Assembly: GCF_039530285.1 (NCBI RefSeq)
Contig: NZ_BAAAOK010000008.1
Coordinates: 310,001 to 374,000 of the forward strand
Reading direction: 5' to 3'
DNA: 64,000 nucleotides
From: Actinomadura_C alba
Lineage (GTDB): Bacteria > Actinomycetota > Actinomycetes > Streptosporangiales > Streptosporangiaceae
Below, one piece after another: positions 1 through 8,864 of the stretch (position 1 is its first letter; the number at the start of each line of letters is the position of its first letter). Below the pieces are notes generated by a model that saw only the letters and a program-made list of their open reading frames with translations, ran no database searches and was not told where the DNA came from. A program made the position numbers and the translations under genes.

Positions 1-1321
1 CGGTCTGCAGGATCAGCGCGGCGACCGCGAGCACCCACACGTCGCCGCCGTGGGCGGCGGTGCCCACCGCGGCCGCGGTGGAGCCCACCGCCAGCCCGGC
101 GTAGACGACGTACTCCTTGGCCCGGTCGAACGTCGCGTCGAGCCACGCGCCGAGCGTGCTGAACTGCCGGGTGTAGCGGGCCAGCTGCCCGTCCACGCAG
201 TCGAGGACGAAGGCGAAGTAGAGCAGCACCCCGCCGACGACCAGCCCAAGGCGGGTGCCCTCGCTGAACCACACGGCGGCCACCACCGCGACGGCCATGG
301 ACATGGACGTCACCATGTTCGGCGTGAGCTTGCGGCCGGCCGCCCATCGGGCGATGTACCGCGAATAGGTGCTCACGGCGTAGGTGGTGAAGAACCCGTC
401 GTTGCCCTTCACCGCGTCATTCAGGCGTACGCGGTCCTCGTCGACCGCGTCGACGGCAGCGCGTGCCGCGGACACCTGGCCGACCGTGAGGACCCGGTCG
501 CAGACCAGGTCGCGGACCGGCCGCGCCGCCACCCGCACGCCCGAGCGAACGAGCCCGACCAGCAGCAGCGCCGGCGCGTCGTCGCCCCGCGGCGGCGTGC
601 CGCCGAGCGCCGTGTCGGCCGACCCGGCCGCCGGCCGCTCGCGCAGCGCCCGCTCGATGGCGACGGCCTCGTTGTCGACGAACCTGGAGACCTCCTGCCG
701 GGCCTCCCCCAGCGTGCGGACCGGCTCGCTCTCGGGCAGCGTGCCGACGAGATCGGCGAGGTTCTTGGCGGCCGCGGCGAGCTCTCCCGCGACCTTGGGA
801 GCGAGCCGCAGCACGCCGCGGAACTCGGCGTCGGGGTCGGTGACCTGGTGATGGCGCGACCCGGCCGAGACGACGAGCCCGCCCTTGGTGCGCACGACCG
901 GCCTGGTCGGTTCCCCCTCGGGGCGGCGCCCCGCGACCAGGGCGAGCGCGCCCGGCTTGGCGTCGTGCACCACGCGGGCCAGCTGCTCGTTGCTCATGAC
1001 CAGGTCGCCGTGCAGGATGAGCACCGGTTCTCGCGCCGCACCGGCCAGCCGCGCGATCTCTCGCAGGTCCATGGCGATGTCGTACGACTCGACGACGGTA
1101 TGACCGGGGTCGGCCGCTTCATCCGGATGACGCAGGGCGGTCGCGGTCTCGGGCCGGGCGATGACGTGGGCGTCGTGTACGTTGAGCGAGGCCAGCTGGT
1201 CGAGCAGCCGCCGCAGCAGCGCCTGGTCGGTGTCGCCGTAGTGCAATTCCGCCGTCGAGGCCGGACCCCCCGCGGCCGCCGCCTCGACCGGTTCGGTCGC
1301 GACAACAACAGCCAAAGTCAT
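1..1321 (-). CDS. CDP-alcohol phosphatidyltransferase family protein (3' end beyond window)
   Basis: Membrane enzyme of the CDP-alcohol phosphotransferase family, which moves a phospho-alcohol from a CDP donor to an acceptor alcohol. Read from the ATG at 1319-1321 (GGAG a few bases upstream), the frame stays open to base 1. A soluble N-terminal part of about 330 residues starts with a beta strand (TLAVVVAT), reminiscent of nucleotidyltransferase folds. The catalytic signature is near residue 374, DCVDGQLAR, followed by G and DATFDR, so all four metal aspartates are present. Membrane segments surround it. The divergent neighbour is an IspD/TarI-type cytidylyltransferase that could make its CDP-linked substrate. 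The substrate is unknown; inositol, glycerol or another polyol are possible. The C-terminus is cut by the window edge. Confidence 0.85.
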   Translation of the reverse strand, partial: MTLAVVVATEPVEAAAAGGPASTAELHYGDTDQALLRRLLDQLASLNVHDAHVIARPETATALRHPDEAADPGHTVVESYDIAMDLREIARLAGAAREPVLILHGDLVMSNEQLARVVHDAKPGALALVAGRRPEGEPTRPVVRTKGGLVVSAGSRHHQVTDPDAEFRGVLRLAPKVAGELAAAAKNLADLVGTLPESEPVRTLGEARQEVSRFVDNEAVAIERALRERPAAGSADTALGGTPPRGDDAPALLLVGLVRSGVRVAARPVRDLVCDRVLTVGQVSAARAAVDAVDEDRVRLNDAVKGNDGFFTTYAVSTYSRYIARWAAGRKLTPNMVTSMSMAVAVVAAVWFSEGTRLGLVVGGVLLYFAFVLDCVDGQLARYTRQFSTLGAWLDATFDRAKEYVVYAGLAVGSTAAAVGTAAHGGDVWVLAVAALILQT

Positions 1322-1471
1322 CGACGCTCTCCGATCATCAGGACATGGGGTAATGCACCGCACTGGACATGATCAACACCGCGGGCGTCTCCACAGCGTA
1401 GCGGCTCGAACTTGTGGAGACGCGAGAGTGACACTTATCTGCATAGTGGGCATCAAGGTGGATACGCACCG

Positions 1472-2212
1472 ATGACAACCATCGCGGTGGTCCTCGCAGG
1501 CGGCACCGGACAGCGGGTCGGATCGCCCCTTCCCAAGCAGCTCATCGAGGTCGGCGGCCGCCCGATCCTGGCCCACGCGATCGAGGCGTTCGACGGCTGC
1601 CGGCCCATCGACCAGATCCTCGTCGTCATGGCGGCCGGTCACCTGCCCGCCGCGACCCGGATCGCCGCCCCCTTTCCGAAGGTCCGTGCGGTGATCGAGG
1701 GCGGTGCGAGCCGCTCGGAGTCGACCCTGGCCGCGCTGGCGGCGCTCGCCGGCGAGCCCGACGACACCCGGGTGCTGCTGCACGACGCCGCCCGCCCGTT
1801 CGTCGACCACGCGATCATCGGCCGCTGTCTCGACGCGCTGGGCCGCTACGACGCGGTGGCGGTCGGCCTGCCCTCGTCCGACACGATCGTCGCCGTCGAG
1901 GACGACCTGGTCACCGGCATGCCGGCCCGGCAGACCCTGCGCCGGTTCCAGACGCCGCAGGGCTTCCGGCTCGGCACCGTCCGCCGCGCCTACGAGCTGG
2001 CGATGGCCGACCCCGACTTCACGGCGACCGACGACTGCGGCGTCGTCCACCGCTACCTGCCCGATGTGCCGATCAGGCTGGTGGAGGGCAGTGAGCGCAA
2101 CCTCAAGATCACGCATCCGCTCGACATCGTCCTCGCCGAGCACATCGCCGGGGAACTCGCCAAGGACCTCCCCGACCGCCTCCCCGGTAAGGAAGACGCG
2201 CATGATCTTTGA
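1472..2212 (+). CDS. IspD/TarI-type cytidylyltransferase
   Basis: Predicted CTP-dependent cytidylyltransferase of 246 residues, the usual length of IspD. The CTP loop LAGGTGQRVG with PKQ, then ARPF, TPQ, TDD and EGSERNLKIT give the full IspD family signature. An AAGGTGG ribosome site precedes the ATG at 1472; the frame extends upstream but without support. In actinobacteria the MEP-pathway ispD normally lies next to ispF. Here it sits between a CDP-alcohol phosphotransferase and a phosphodiester hydrolase, in a region with LCP and glycosyltransferase genes. It may therefore activate a polyol phosphate for a wall polymer, as TarI does. The two activities cannot be separated from sequence alone, so no symbol is given. 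The gene overlaps the next one by 11 bases. Confidence 0.85.
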   Translation: MTTIAVVLAGGTGQRVGSPLPKQLIEVGGRPILAHAIEAFDGCRPIDQILVVMAAGHLPAATRIAAPFPKVRAVIEGGASRSESTLAALAALAGEPDDTRVLLHDAARPFVDHAIIGRCLDALGRYDAVAVGLPSSDTIVAVEDDLVTGMPARQTLRRFQTPQGFRLGTVRRAYELAMADPDFTATDDCGVVHRYLPDVPIRLVEGSERNLKITHPLDIVLAEHIAGELAKDLPDRLPGKEDAHDL

Positions 2213-3005
2213 TTCGAAGCCGGCGATCATCGGTCACCGTGGATTCGGGAGCGGGAACATCACCGTGTCCCCCGCCGCTCGGCGCGCCACCGAGGCGGTG
2301 GCCGAGGACACGGTCGCGGCCGACGACGACACCGTCGTGGCCGAGAACACCATCGCCTCGCTGCTGGCGGCCGCCGAGGCCGGGGTGTCCTGGGTCGAGA
2401 TCGACGTGCAGCGCACGGCCGACGACGATCTCGTGCTGCGGCACGACCCGACGACCGCCGACGGCGTCTTCCTGATCGACGGCACCGCGGCCGACTCGGG
2501 GCTGCCCCGGCTCGTCGACATCTTCGCGGCCCTGCCGCCCGAGGTCGCGGTGGACGTCGACGTCAAGACGATCCTCGAGGACGCCGTCGACTCGCCCTCG
2601 CGCCGCACGGGCGCGCTGCTGCTGCCCGTGCTCGCCCGCGAGGCGCGGCGCAGGCCGCTGCTGGTGACCTCGTTCGACCCGGCCCTGCTCCTGTACCTCA
2701 AGGAGAACCTGCCCGGCGTGCCACTCGGCCTGCTCACCTGGCTGTCGTTCCCCCTCTGGCACGGAGTCTCGGCCGCGGCCAACCTGGGCCTGCAGGCGGT
2801 CGGCCTGCACACCGGCTCCTTCGCGCTCGACCGCGACGACACCCGCATCCGGCCGCTGGAGCACTCCGTCGGCATCGCCCACAGGGCGGGCCTCGAGGTG
2901 ATGGCGTGGTGCCCGGCCGCCAAGGACGCCGCGCGCTACGCCGCCGGCGGCGTCGACGCCCTCGTCGTCAACGACATTCCCGGAGTGCTGTCCGCCCTCT
3001 CCTGA
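2202..3005 (+). CDS. Glycerophosphodiester phosphodiesterase-like protein
   Basis: Predicted phosphodiesterase of the GDPD TIM-barrel family, 267 residues, with no signal peptide. Family motifs are IGHRGF near the N-terminus, AENT, WVEIDVQ and LRHDP, which supply the catalytic His pair and metal-binding Glu/Asp. A Gly/Ala/Asp-rich insert of about 30 residues separates HRG from AENT, longer than in standard GDPDs. The ATG at 2202 lies inside the end of the cytidylyltransferase gene, so the two are probably translationally coupled. The partner suggests a substrate such as a glycerophosphodiester or a wall-polymer unit, but this is inference. Confidence 0.85.
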   Translation: MIFDSKPAIIGHRGFGSGNITVSPAARRATEAVAEDTVAADDDTVVAENTIASLLAAAEAGVSWVEIDVQRTADDDLVLRHDPTTADGVFLIDGTAADSGLPRLVDIFAALPPEVAVDVDVKTILEDAVDSPSRRTGALLLPVLAREARRRPLLVTSFDPALLLYLKENLPGVPLGLLTWLSFPLWHGVSAAANLGLQAVGLHTGSFALDRDDTRIRPLEHSVGIAHRAGLEVMAWCPAAKDAARYAAGGVDALVVNDIPGVLSALS

Positions 3006-3096
3006 ACCTCGTGGAGTGGCCGGACCCGGGGCTCGGCACCGACTCGCGCGGCGGTCCATTCGGCGAACCGCCGGTGCGCCGTCTGTCGGGACGCCG

Positions 3097-3549
3097 TCAC
3101 GCGCTGTCGGAACCGGTCCAGTCCGCCGAATCGGCAGGCCAGACTCCCAAGGCGATGTGGTCGTAGTAGGAGTACGAGTTGATGTCGTCTTCGATCGTGA
3201 GCGTGAGCGCCATCGTCCCGCGGTCCCAGATCTCTCGGAACGCGTGGCTGCCGATGTCACGCGATTCGCCTGAGCCCTGATCCGGCGGAGGTGTTCCCAG
3301 TTCCAACCGCCACCCGGCGGGTTCCTCCGCATCGTCGTCGTTCTCCGCCGGATCCTCGAAGAGGTAGAGCACGGGCATCGCCACGTCACCCACGTTCCAG
3401 TGCACATGGGCGATGCCCGCGGGGTCCGGTTGCGCCCAACCGAGATCCACGAACGTCCGCTCGACGGACTGGGCGGTCCAGGGGCCGTCCGCCAGGGAGA
3501 TCATGGTCCCGACCCAGGTGTCGTCCACCGGCAGTAGCTTCATGCTCAT
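3097..3549 (-). CDS. Hypothetical acidic protein
   Basis: Protein of 150 residues, unrecognised with certainty. It is acidic and Trp-rich (DLGWAQPD, AHVHWNVGD, GVWPADSADW) with no membrane segment or signal. It resembles small single-domain actinobacterial DUF proteins found singly near secretion or immunity genes, but no function can be assigned. The ATG at 3547-3549 is chosen because TACCAT lies exactly six bases upstream (3556-3561) and no ribosome site is present, which fits a leaderless message. A second ATG six bases downstream is possible. Confidence 0.6.
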   Translation of the reverse strand: MSMKLLPVDDTWVGTMISLADGPWTAQSVERTFVDLGWAQPDPAGIAHVHWNVGDVAMPVLYLFEDPAENDDDAEEPAGWRLELGTPPPDQGSGESRDIGSHAFREIWDRGTMALTLTIEDDINSYSYYDHIALGVWPADSADWTGSDSA

Positions 3550-3555
3550 GCGGCG

Positions 3556-3561
3556 ATGGTA
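3556..3561 (-). promoter_or_regulatory. Candidate leaderless promoter -10 element
   Basis: TACCAT on the minus strand, followed by six bases and then the ATG of the hypothetical gene. The spacing matches leaderless actinobacterial promoters. No clear -35 element is seen. Confidence 0.45.
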
Positions 3562-3635
3562 TTGACCAGGTCGCGCATCTGGGCACGGCGCCCTCATCCA
3601 TCATGAGACCAGTGCCGTCCCGCCGACGGGAGGCG

Positions 3636-4499
3636 TCAGGAGTTCCGGTCGTCCTTGTCAGAGCCGCCGGTGCCGTACATCTGGGTCCAGCTGCCGGCCT
3701 CGCTCTCATCCTCGCCCTCGTCCTTGCGCGCGGGCGGGCGCTGCTCGGAGGGCGCGGGCGGCGGCGGGGAATACGCAGGTGGGGAGTAGGCCGGCGGTGG
3801 CGTGCCTGGCCCGGGCTGGTAGGGCGCCGGCGGCTGACCGTGCGCCTGATGCGGGGAGGGAGCCTGACCGTGCGGGGCGGGAGCCTGCCCGTGCGAGCCG
3901 GGAGCCTGAGCGTGCTGACCGGGAGCCTGCCCGTGCGGGCCGGGAGCCTGCCCCATGGCGGCGGGCCCGGCGTGGCCGGACGACTGGCCCGGACCCGGGC
4001 TCGGGACCTGGCCGTACGGCGGGGCCATGCCGCCGAACTCGTAGGGCGGCCCGGCGGCGGGACCCGAGGGCCGTCGCGGTGTCCCGGCGGCCCACCGTGA
4101 CCGAGGCAGCGAGGCCACCAGCAGGAACCCGCCCACCAGCAGAAGGAACCCATAGGGTCCGAGAATGAGGTAACCCCGGTCGAGCGTGTCGGGGAGTTTC
4201 CGCATGGTGTGCTCCATCGCGAAGCGGGGAGAGACCATCCAGAGCAATCCCACGATGAAGTAGACCACCCCGGGGATGAGGGAGGCGAGCGGAGACACCC
4301 TCGACCCGGCCAGTACGCCCAGAACCGCGGCGACGAACAGGACCACGGCGCCGGCGATCCACCGATCCGTCCCGTCGAGCACGAAGTACCTGAAGCCCCG
4401 CACGAACCGCTCGGTGCCGAACATGAGCGCCGCGGCGAGCAGCGGAGTCACGATGAGCCCGACCACGGCGCCCACGGCATGGCGTGCACCGTTCTGCAT
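3636..4499 (-). CDS. Membrane protein with Pro/Gln/His-rich repeat tail
   Basis: Protein of 287 residues. The first 130 or so hold four predicted membrane segments (VGLIVTPLLAAALMFG, WIAGAVVLFVAAVLGVLAG, LIPGVVYFIVGLLWMV, GFLLLVGGFLLVASL). The second half is a low-complexity tail with degenerate units of the type GQAPGPH, then proline runs and an acidic end. The ATG at 4497-4499 follows GAGGAGG. The repeat region is almost certainly disordered and probably cytoplasmic. The function is unknown. It is followed on the same strand by nothing closely spaced; the LCP gene lies 100 bases upstream. Confidence 0.75.
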   Translation of the reverse strand: MQNGARHAVGAVVGLIVTPLLAAALMFGTERFVRGFRYFVLDGTDRWIAGAVVLFVAAVLGVLAGSRVSPLASLIPGVVYFIVGLLWMVSPRFAMEHTMRKLPDTLDRGYLILGPYGFLLLVGGFLLVASLPRSRWAAGTPRRPSGPAAGPPYEFGGMAPPYGQVPSPGPGQSSGHAGPAAMGQAPGPHGQAPGQHAQAPGSHGQAPAPHGQAPSPHQAHGQPPAPYQPGPGTPPPAYSPPAYSPPPPAPSEQRPPARKDEGEDESEAGSWTQMYGTGGSDKDDRNS

Positions 4500-4599
4500 C
4501 CGTACCTCCTCGGCCGGCAGGCAGCGCCGACACGCAGCAAGATAGCCCGGAATAACCCGGTCCGGGCACACCGCCCCGGCCTCTCGTACCGATTCGAGG

Positions 4600-6249
4600 C
4601 TATTTACAGAGATTCTGGGTCGCGGTCTTGGCCTGAGGGCCCTTGGGCTCCGTGCCCGTGTCACCCGCCGGTCCGGCCACCTGCACCTTCTTGGCGCCGT
4701 CCCAGTCGGAGCCCACGATCACCTGGACGCGGTCGCCGAGCGACGGGACCCGCTTCACCTTCGCGCCGGGGATCGCGGCGGCCAGGGTCTCGGCCGAGTC
4801 CGCGCGTCCGCCGCCGTACTGGACGACTGTCTGCTCGAGCCCGATCTGCTTCGCCACGCCGGGGACGACGATCGGGTCGAAGCCCACCTTGCGCAGGTCT
4901 TCGGCCGCTCCTCGCGCCACGCCACGGGTACCGACGCCGTTCAGCACCCTGACCTGGATGTCCGCCGGGCGCACGGTCAGCTCGTTCCCGGCCTTCGTCG
5001 GCGAGGGCGTCGGCGACGCCGGCGCGGCCGGCCGGATGAGCGGCTCGTCGCGCTTGAGCTTCTGGAACAGGTCTCGTGCGCCCTGCTGGTCCCACCGCAC
5101 GGTGGACTGCGGCCGGGACCCGTTGATGGGTGTCATGTAGTTCGAGTCGGCCAGCGGCACACTGGTGAACGCGACGCTGTCGGTGGACATCCCCTTCATC
5201 TGCCGGAGCAGCGCCTGGGCGTCGTCGGCCAGCCCCTTGTCCACCCGGATCGACTTCAGCATGGCGGTGACGAACTTGGTGGCCTTGACCGGGTCGGTGA
5301 GCGTGGAGGTGCTCAGCGCCTGGCTCATGAGAGCGGACATGAACTGCTGCTGGCGGTCGATGCGGCCGAGGTCGCTGCCGCCGCTGAGCGTGTAGCGGGC
5401 CCGCGCGTACGCCAGCGCCTTCTCCCCGTCCACGTGGCTCGAGCCGGCCGGCAGCCGCAGACCGCTCTTCGGGTCGTCGATGGCCTGCTCCGTGCAGATC
5501 TTGACCCCGCCGAGCGCATCGACGACCTTGATGAAGCCGAGAAAGTTGACCTCGACGTAGTGGTCGACCCGGACGCCGGTCGTCTGCTCGACCGTCTCGA
5601 TCGTCAGCGACGACCCGCCGTAGGGGTAGGCCCAGTTGAGCTTGCCCTGCCGGGGCGGTATCGGGGTGCCCTTGGCGCCCTCGCTTCCGTTGGACCGGTG
5701 CGCCGGGATCGTCACCAGCGAGTCGCGGGGCAGGCTGACGACGGAGACCTTGTCATGGTCGGTCGACAGGTGCACGAGCATCATCGTGTCGGAGCGCTCG
5801 CCCTCGAACCGGCCCAGTCGCAGCCGGCGGATCTGGTCCGGCTTCATCCCATCGCGGCGGTCGACGCCCGCGACCAGGATGTTCATCGCGCCCTTCGGGC
5901 CGGCGTCCGGCCGGTTGCCGATGCCGTCGAAGGGGTCGATCTTCTCGATCTGGCCGAGCACGAAGCCCTGGAAGGCCCACGCGCCGCCCGACGTGAGCAG
6001 CACGAACGCCGACATGGTGGCCGTGACCATCAGGAACCTGCGCTGCCGGCGAGCGTTCATCGCCGACCGGGCCGCCCCGCGCCGCCGGCGGCGCGACGAG
6101 CCGACCTCGACGCGTGGAGAACGGGTGTCATCGATGATGACGCCCTCCGGCCGGCCCTCGTCGGGCTCTGGATCGGCCGGGCTCTGCCGTCCATTCGGGC
6201 GAGGCCGGAAGTAGCGTTCGAATGGATCGGAGTCGTTGTCGTTGGCCAT
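4600..6249 (-). CDS. LytR-CpsA-Psr (LCP) family protein with LytR_C domain
   Basis: Envelope enzyme of 549 residues that in this family attaches lipid-linked glycopolymers (teichoic acid, arabinogalactan or capsule) to peptidoglycan. The layout is an Arg-rich cytoplasmic head, one membrane segment at about 72-96, an LCP domain from about 115 to 280 and a LytR_C domain near 440-530. Diagnostic LCP stretches are ILVAGVDRRD, RSDTMMLVHL, SLPRDSLVTIP, EVNFLGFIKVVDALGG and ALAYARARYT with DLGRIDRQQQF, including the arginines that bind pyrophosphate. The LytR_C part reads VRVLNGVGTRGVARGAA. The ATG at 6247-6249 has GGAGGC upstream; an upstream start at 6279 is less likely. It is divergent from the glycosyltransferase gene 75 bases away. 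Confidence 0.92.
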   Translation of the reverse strand: MANDNDSDPFERYFRPRPNGRQSPADPEPDEGRPEGVIIDDTRSPRVEVGSSRRRRRGAARSAMNARRQRRFLMVTATMSAFVLLTSGGAWAFQGFVLGQIEKIDPFDGIGNRPDAGPKGAMNILVAGVDRRDGMKPDQIRRLRLGRFEGERSDTMMLVHLSTDHDKVSVVSLPRDSLVTIPAHRSNGSEGAKGTPIPPRQGKLNWAYPYGGSSLTIETVEQTTGVRVDHYVEVNFLGFIKVVDALGGVKICTEQAIDDPKSGLRLPAGSSHVDGEKALAYARARYTLSGGSDLGRIDRQQQFMSALMSQALSTSTLTDPVKATKFVTAMLKSIRVDKGLADDAQALLRQMKGMSTDSVAFTSVPLADSNYMTPINGSRPQSTVRWDQQGARDLFQKLKRDEPLIRPAAPASPTPSPTKAGNELTVRPADIQVRVLNGVGTRGVARGAAEDLRKVGFDPIVVPGVAKQIGLEQTVVQYGGGRADSAETLAAAIPGAKVKRVPSLGDRVQVIVGSDWDGAKKVQVAGPAGDTGTEPKGPQAKTATQNLCK

Positions 6250-6324
6250 CCTGGTGCCGCCTCCGCGCGAAACCCTCATGTTCGTTGCGTTGACCCTGGT
6301 TCCGTACAGTAGCGTGGCGCCGTC

Positions 6325-7383
6325 ATGAATCCCTCTCCCAACGCGCGTGGTTCAGTCGAACCCCGCCAGCGCCCTCAGAGCAGCCGAGTGAGCACCGAAA
6401 GCCCCACAACCTGGCCGGCCGTATCCGTGATCATGCCGGTACTCAACGAGGAACGGCATCTGGCCGACGCCGTCTCGCGCATCCTGGACCAGGACTATCC
6501 CGGCGAACTCGAGCTGGTGCTCGCCGTCGGGCCGTCCCGCGACCGCACCCAGGAGATCGCCGACCGGATCGCCGCCGAGGATCCGCGGATCATCGTGGTG
6601 GCCAACCCCACCGGCCGTACGCCGCAGGGGCTCAACATCGCGATCAAGGCGTCGCAGTACTCCATCCTGGTCCGGGTCGACGGCCACTCGCTGCTGCCGA
6701 CCGACTACGTGCGCGCGGCGGTCGAGACCATGGAGGAGACCAAGGCCGACAACGTCGGCGGGATCATGGCGGCCGAGGGCGTCACGGCCTTCGAGAAGGC
6801 GGTCGCCCGGGCCATGACCTCGCCCATCGGCGTGGGCAACGCCCGCTTCCACACCGGTGGAGCGCCCGGTGAGGTCGAGACCGTCTACCTCGGAACGTTC
6901 CGGCGCAGCGCGCTCGAACGGGTCGGGGGTTATGACGAGACGTTCGTACGCGCCCAGGACTGGGAGATGAACCACCGGATCCGGCGCACCGGCGGCACCG
7001 TCTACTTCACGCCGCGCATGCGGGTCACCTACCGGCCACGTCCCGACCTGCGGGCGCTCGCCAAGCAGTACTTCCACACCGGCCGCTGGCGCCGCGTCGT
7101 GGGCCGCGAGCACCAGGGCACACTGAACCTGCGCTACCTGGCCCCGCCCATCGCCGTGGTCGCGATGACGGTGGGCGCCGTGGCCGGGGCCTTCGGCTTC
7201 TGGCCGGGCTGGCTCCTTCCTGGCGGCTATGCCGCGGCCATCGCGCTCGGCGCCTTGGCGACCGGCCGTGGCCTGCCGCTGTCGGCGTGGCTGCGGTTGC
7301 CGCTGGTGTACGCCACCATGCACGTCTCCTGGGGCCTCGGTTTCCTCACCAGCCCGCCTCGCCTCGGCCAGCCCAAGGTCTGA
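6325..7383 (+). CDS. Family 2 glycosyltransferase (ExoA-like)
   Basis: Predicted membrane-associated glycosyltransferase of 352 residues. The GT-A core runs from about 33 to 250: VSVIMPVLNEERHL, the DGHS metal site (equivalent to DxD), and the late QDWEMNHRIRR motif with ED-like acid and RR residues. A C-terminal region has three or four membrane segments (from about 277 on). The closest architectural match is succinoglycan-type ExoA proteins, so a role in a lipid-linked or exported polysaccharide is likely. The ATG at 6325 has no strong ribosome site; a GTG at 6388 is an alternative. It shares a short divergent upstream region with the LCP gene and converges on the UDP-glucose dehydrogenase gene. 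Confidence 0.85.
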   Translation: MNPSPNARGSVEPRQRPQSSRVSTESPTTWPAVSVIMPVLNEERHLADAVSRILDQDYPGELELVLAVGPSRDRTQEIADRIAAEDPRIIVVANPTGRTPQGLNIAIKASQYSILVRVDGHSLLPTDYVRAAVETMEETKADNVGGIMAAEGVTAFEKAVARAMTSPIGVGNARFHTGGAPGEVETVYLGTFRRSALERVGGYDETFVRAQDWEMNHRIRRTGGTVYFTPRMRVTYRPRPDLRALAKQYFHTGRWRRVVGREHQGTLNLRYLAPPIAVVAMTVGAVAGAFGFWPGWLLPGGYAAAIALGALATGRGLPLSAWLRLPLVYATMHVSWGLGFLTSPPRLGQPKV

Positions 7384-7414
7384 GCACGCGCCCACGCGTG
7401 CGGCGTCCCGTGAC

Positions 7415-7460
7415 CGCGTGAAGGATCGCGGCGGTCCAGGGCACCGGGATCCTTCACGCG
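7415..7460. terminator. Bidirectional terminator-like inverted repeat
   Basis: A perfect 13-base inverted repeat, CGCGTGAAGGATC at 7415-7427 and its complement at 7448-7460, with a 20-base loop. It lies between the convergent ends of the glycosyltransferase (7383) and the dehydrogenase (7477). There is no U run, as is common in high-GC actinobacteria. Confidence 0.7.
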
Positions 7461-7476
7461 ATCGGAGTGCTCGGGG

Positions 7477-8796
7477 TCAGGGGCGGCCCAGCGCGCGGTA
7501 GTTCCAGCCGGCGTCGCGCCAGCGCTCGGGGTCGAGCGCGTTGCGCCCGTCCACGATGTTGCGCTCGGCCACGACCTCGCCGAGCGCCTCGGGATCCATG
7601 TCGCGGAACTCGGCCCACTCGGTGAGCAGCAACACCACGTGCGCGCCGCGCGCCGCGTCGAGGGCCGACTCGCCATAGCTGAGGGCCGGCTGTGCCCGGC
7701 GGGCGTTGCCGAGCGCCTGCGGGTCGTACACGGTCACCTTGGCGTCCTGCGAGCGGATCGTGACCGCCACGTCCAGCGCCGGCGAATCACGGATGTCGTC
7801 GGAGTTCGGCTTGAACGCGGCGCCGAGCACCCCCACGGTGCGGCCGATGAAGGATCCGCCGAGAAGCTCACGGGCCAGGTCGACCATGCGGCTCCGGCGG
7901 CGCATGTTGATCGCGTCGACCTCGCGCAGGAACGACAGTGCCTGGTCGACCCCGAGCTCACCGGCCCGGGCCATGAACGCGCGGATGTCCTTGGGCAGGC
8001 ATCCGCCGCCGAAGCCCAACCCGGGGCCGAGGAACTTGCCGCCGATCCGGTCATCGTGCGACAGCGCCTCGGACAGTTTGGTCACATCCGCGTGTGCGGC
8101 CTCGCACACCTCCGCCATCGCGTTGATGAAGGAGATCTTGGTGGCGAGGAAGGCGTTGGCGGCGACCTTGACCAGTTCGGCGGTCGGGTAGTCGGACACG
8201 ATGAACGGCGTCCCACTCCCGATCATCGAGGCGTAGACCTCCCGCATGATCTTCTCGGAGCGCTCCGACCTCACGCCCGCGACGATGCGGTCCGGATGCA
8301 TGGTGTCCTGGACGGCGAAGCCCTCCCGCAAGAACTCCGGGTTCCAGGCCAGTTCGGCGTCCACGCCGACGGGGGCGAGCGCGGCCAGCAGCTTCGCGAG
8401 GCGTGCGGCGGTGCCCACCGGGACCGTCGACTTGCCGACCATGAGGCAGGCGCGTTTCAGGAGCGGCGCCAGGCGAGCCACGGCCTCGTCGACGTACGTC
8501 AGGTCGGCGGCGTACTCGTCCGGCTTCTGCGGCGTGCCCACGCACAGGAAGTGCACGTCGCCGAACTCGGCGATCTCCTCGTACGACGTGGTGAAGCGCA
8601 ACCGGCCGTTGGCGAGGTTACGGCGCAGAACCGGTTCCAGCCCCGGCTCGAAGAAAGGGAGGTCGCCGGCGGACAGCCGTTCGACCTTGCGCTCGTCGAC
8701 ATCGAGCCCGAGCACTTCGAACCCGAGATCGGCCATGCACGCGGCATGGGTGGCGCCGAGATAGCCGGTGCCGATCACGGTGAGCCGGTGAGCCAA
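7477..8796 (-). CDS. UDP-glucose 6-dehydrogenase family protein
   Basis: Cytosolic NAD-dependent nucleotide-sugar dehydrogenase of 439 residues, making UDP-glucuronate or a related uronate. The Rossmann motif is VIGTGYLGATHA, followed by NPEFLREGFAVQD, the catalytic cysteine loop GFGGGCLPKD, and the C-terminal PNSDDIRDSPALD. Domain order and length match UDP-glucose dehydrogenases. The start is a TTG at 8794-8796, five bases after AGGAG; the frame runs on upstream but would overlap the divergent acyl-CoA dehydrogenase gene. The neighbouring glycosyltransferase and LCP genes suggest a uronic-acid-containing surface polymer. GDP-mannose dehydrogenase is the main alternative. Confidence 0.88.
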   Translation of the reverse strand: MAHRLTVIGTGYLGATHAACMADLGFEVLGLDVDERKVERLSAGDLPFFEPGLEPVLRRNLANGRLRFTTSYEEIAEFGDVHFLCVGTPQKPDEYAADLTYVDEAVARLAPLLKRACLMVGKSTVPVGTAARLAKLLAALAPVGVDAELAWNPEFLREGFAVQDTMHPDRIVAGVRSERSEKIMREVYASMIGSGTPFIVSDYPTAELVKVAANAFLATKISFINAMAEVCEAAHADVTKLSEALSHDDRIGGKFLGPGLGFGGGCLPKDIRAFMARAGELGVDQALSFLREVDAINMRRRSRMVDLARELLGGSFIGRTVGVLGAAFKPNSDDIRDSPALDVAVTIRSQDAKVTVYDPQALGNARRAQPALSYGESALDAARGAHVVLLLTEWAEFRDMDPEALGEVVAERNIVDGRNALDPERWRDAGWNYRALGRP

Positions 8797-8851
8797 GGGA
8801 ACTCCTTTCAGAAGACGTCCCCGCACGCCACTGATTAATCGTACTGACCGG

Positions 8852-8857
8852 TAGCAT
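8852..8857 (+). promoter_or_regulatory. Candidate leaderless promoter -10 element
   Basis: TAGCAT followed by seven bases and the ATG of the acyl-CoA dehydrogenase. There is no ribosome site between them. Confidence 0.45.
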
Positions 8858-8864
8858 TCGGGGC

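Noticed and set aside
50..1372. Long plus-strand open frame
   Set aside because: It is the complement of the CDP-alcohol phosphotransferase gene, whose frame carries a full family signature; the plus frame is Arg/Gly/His-rich with no motif.
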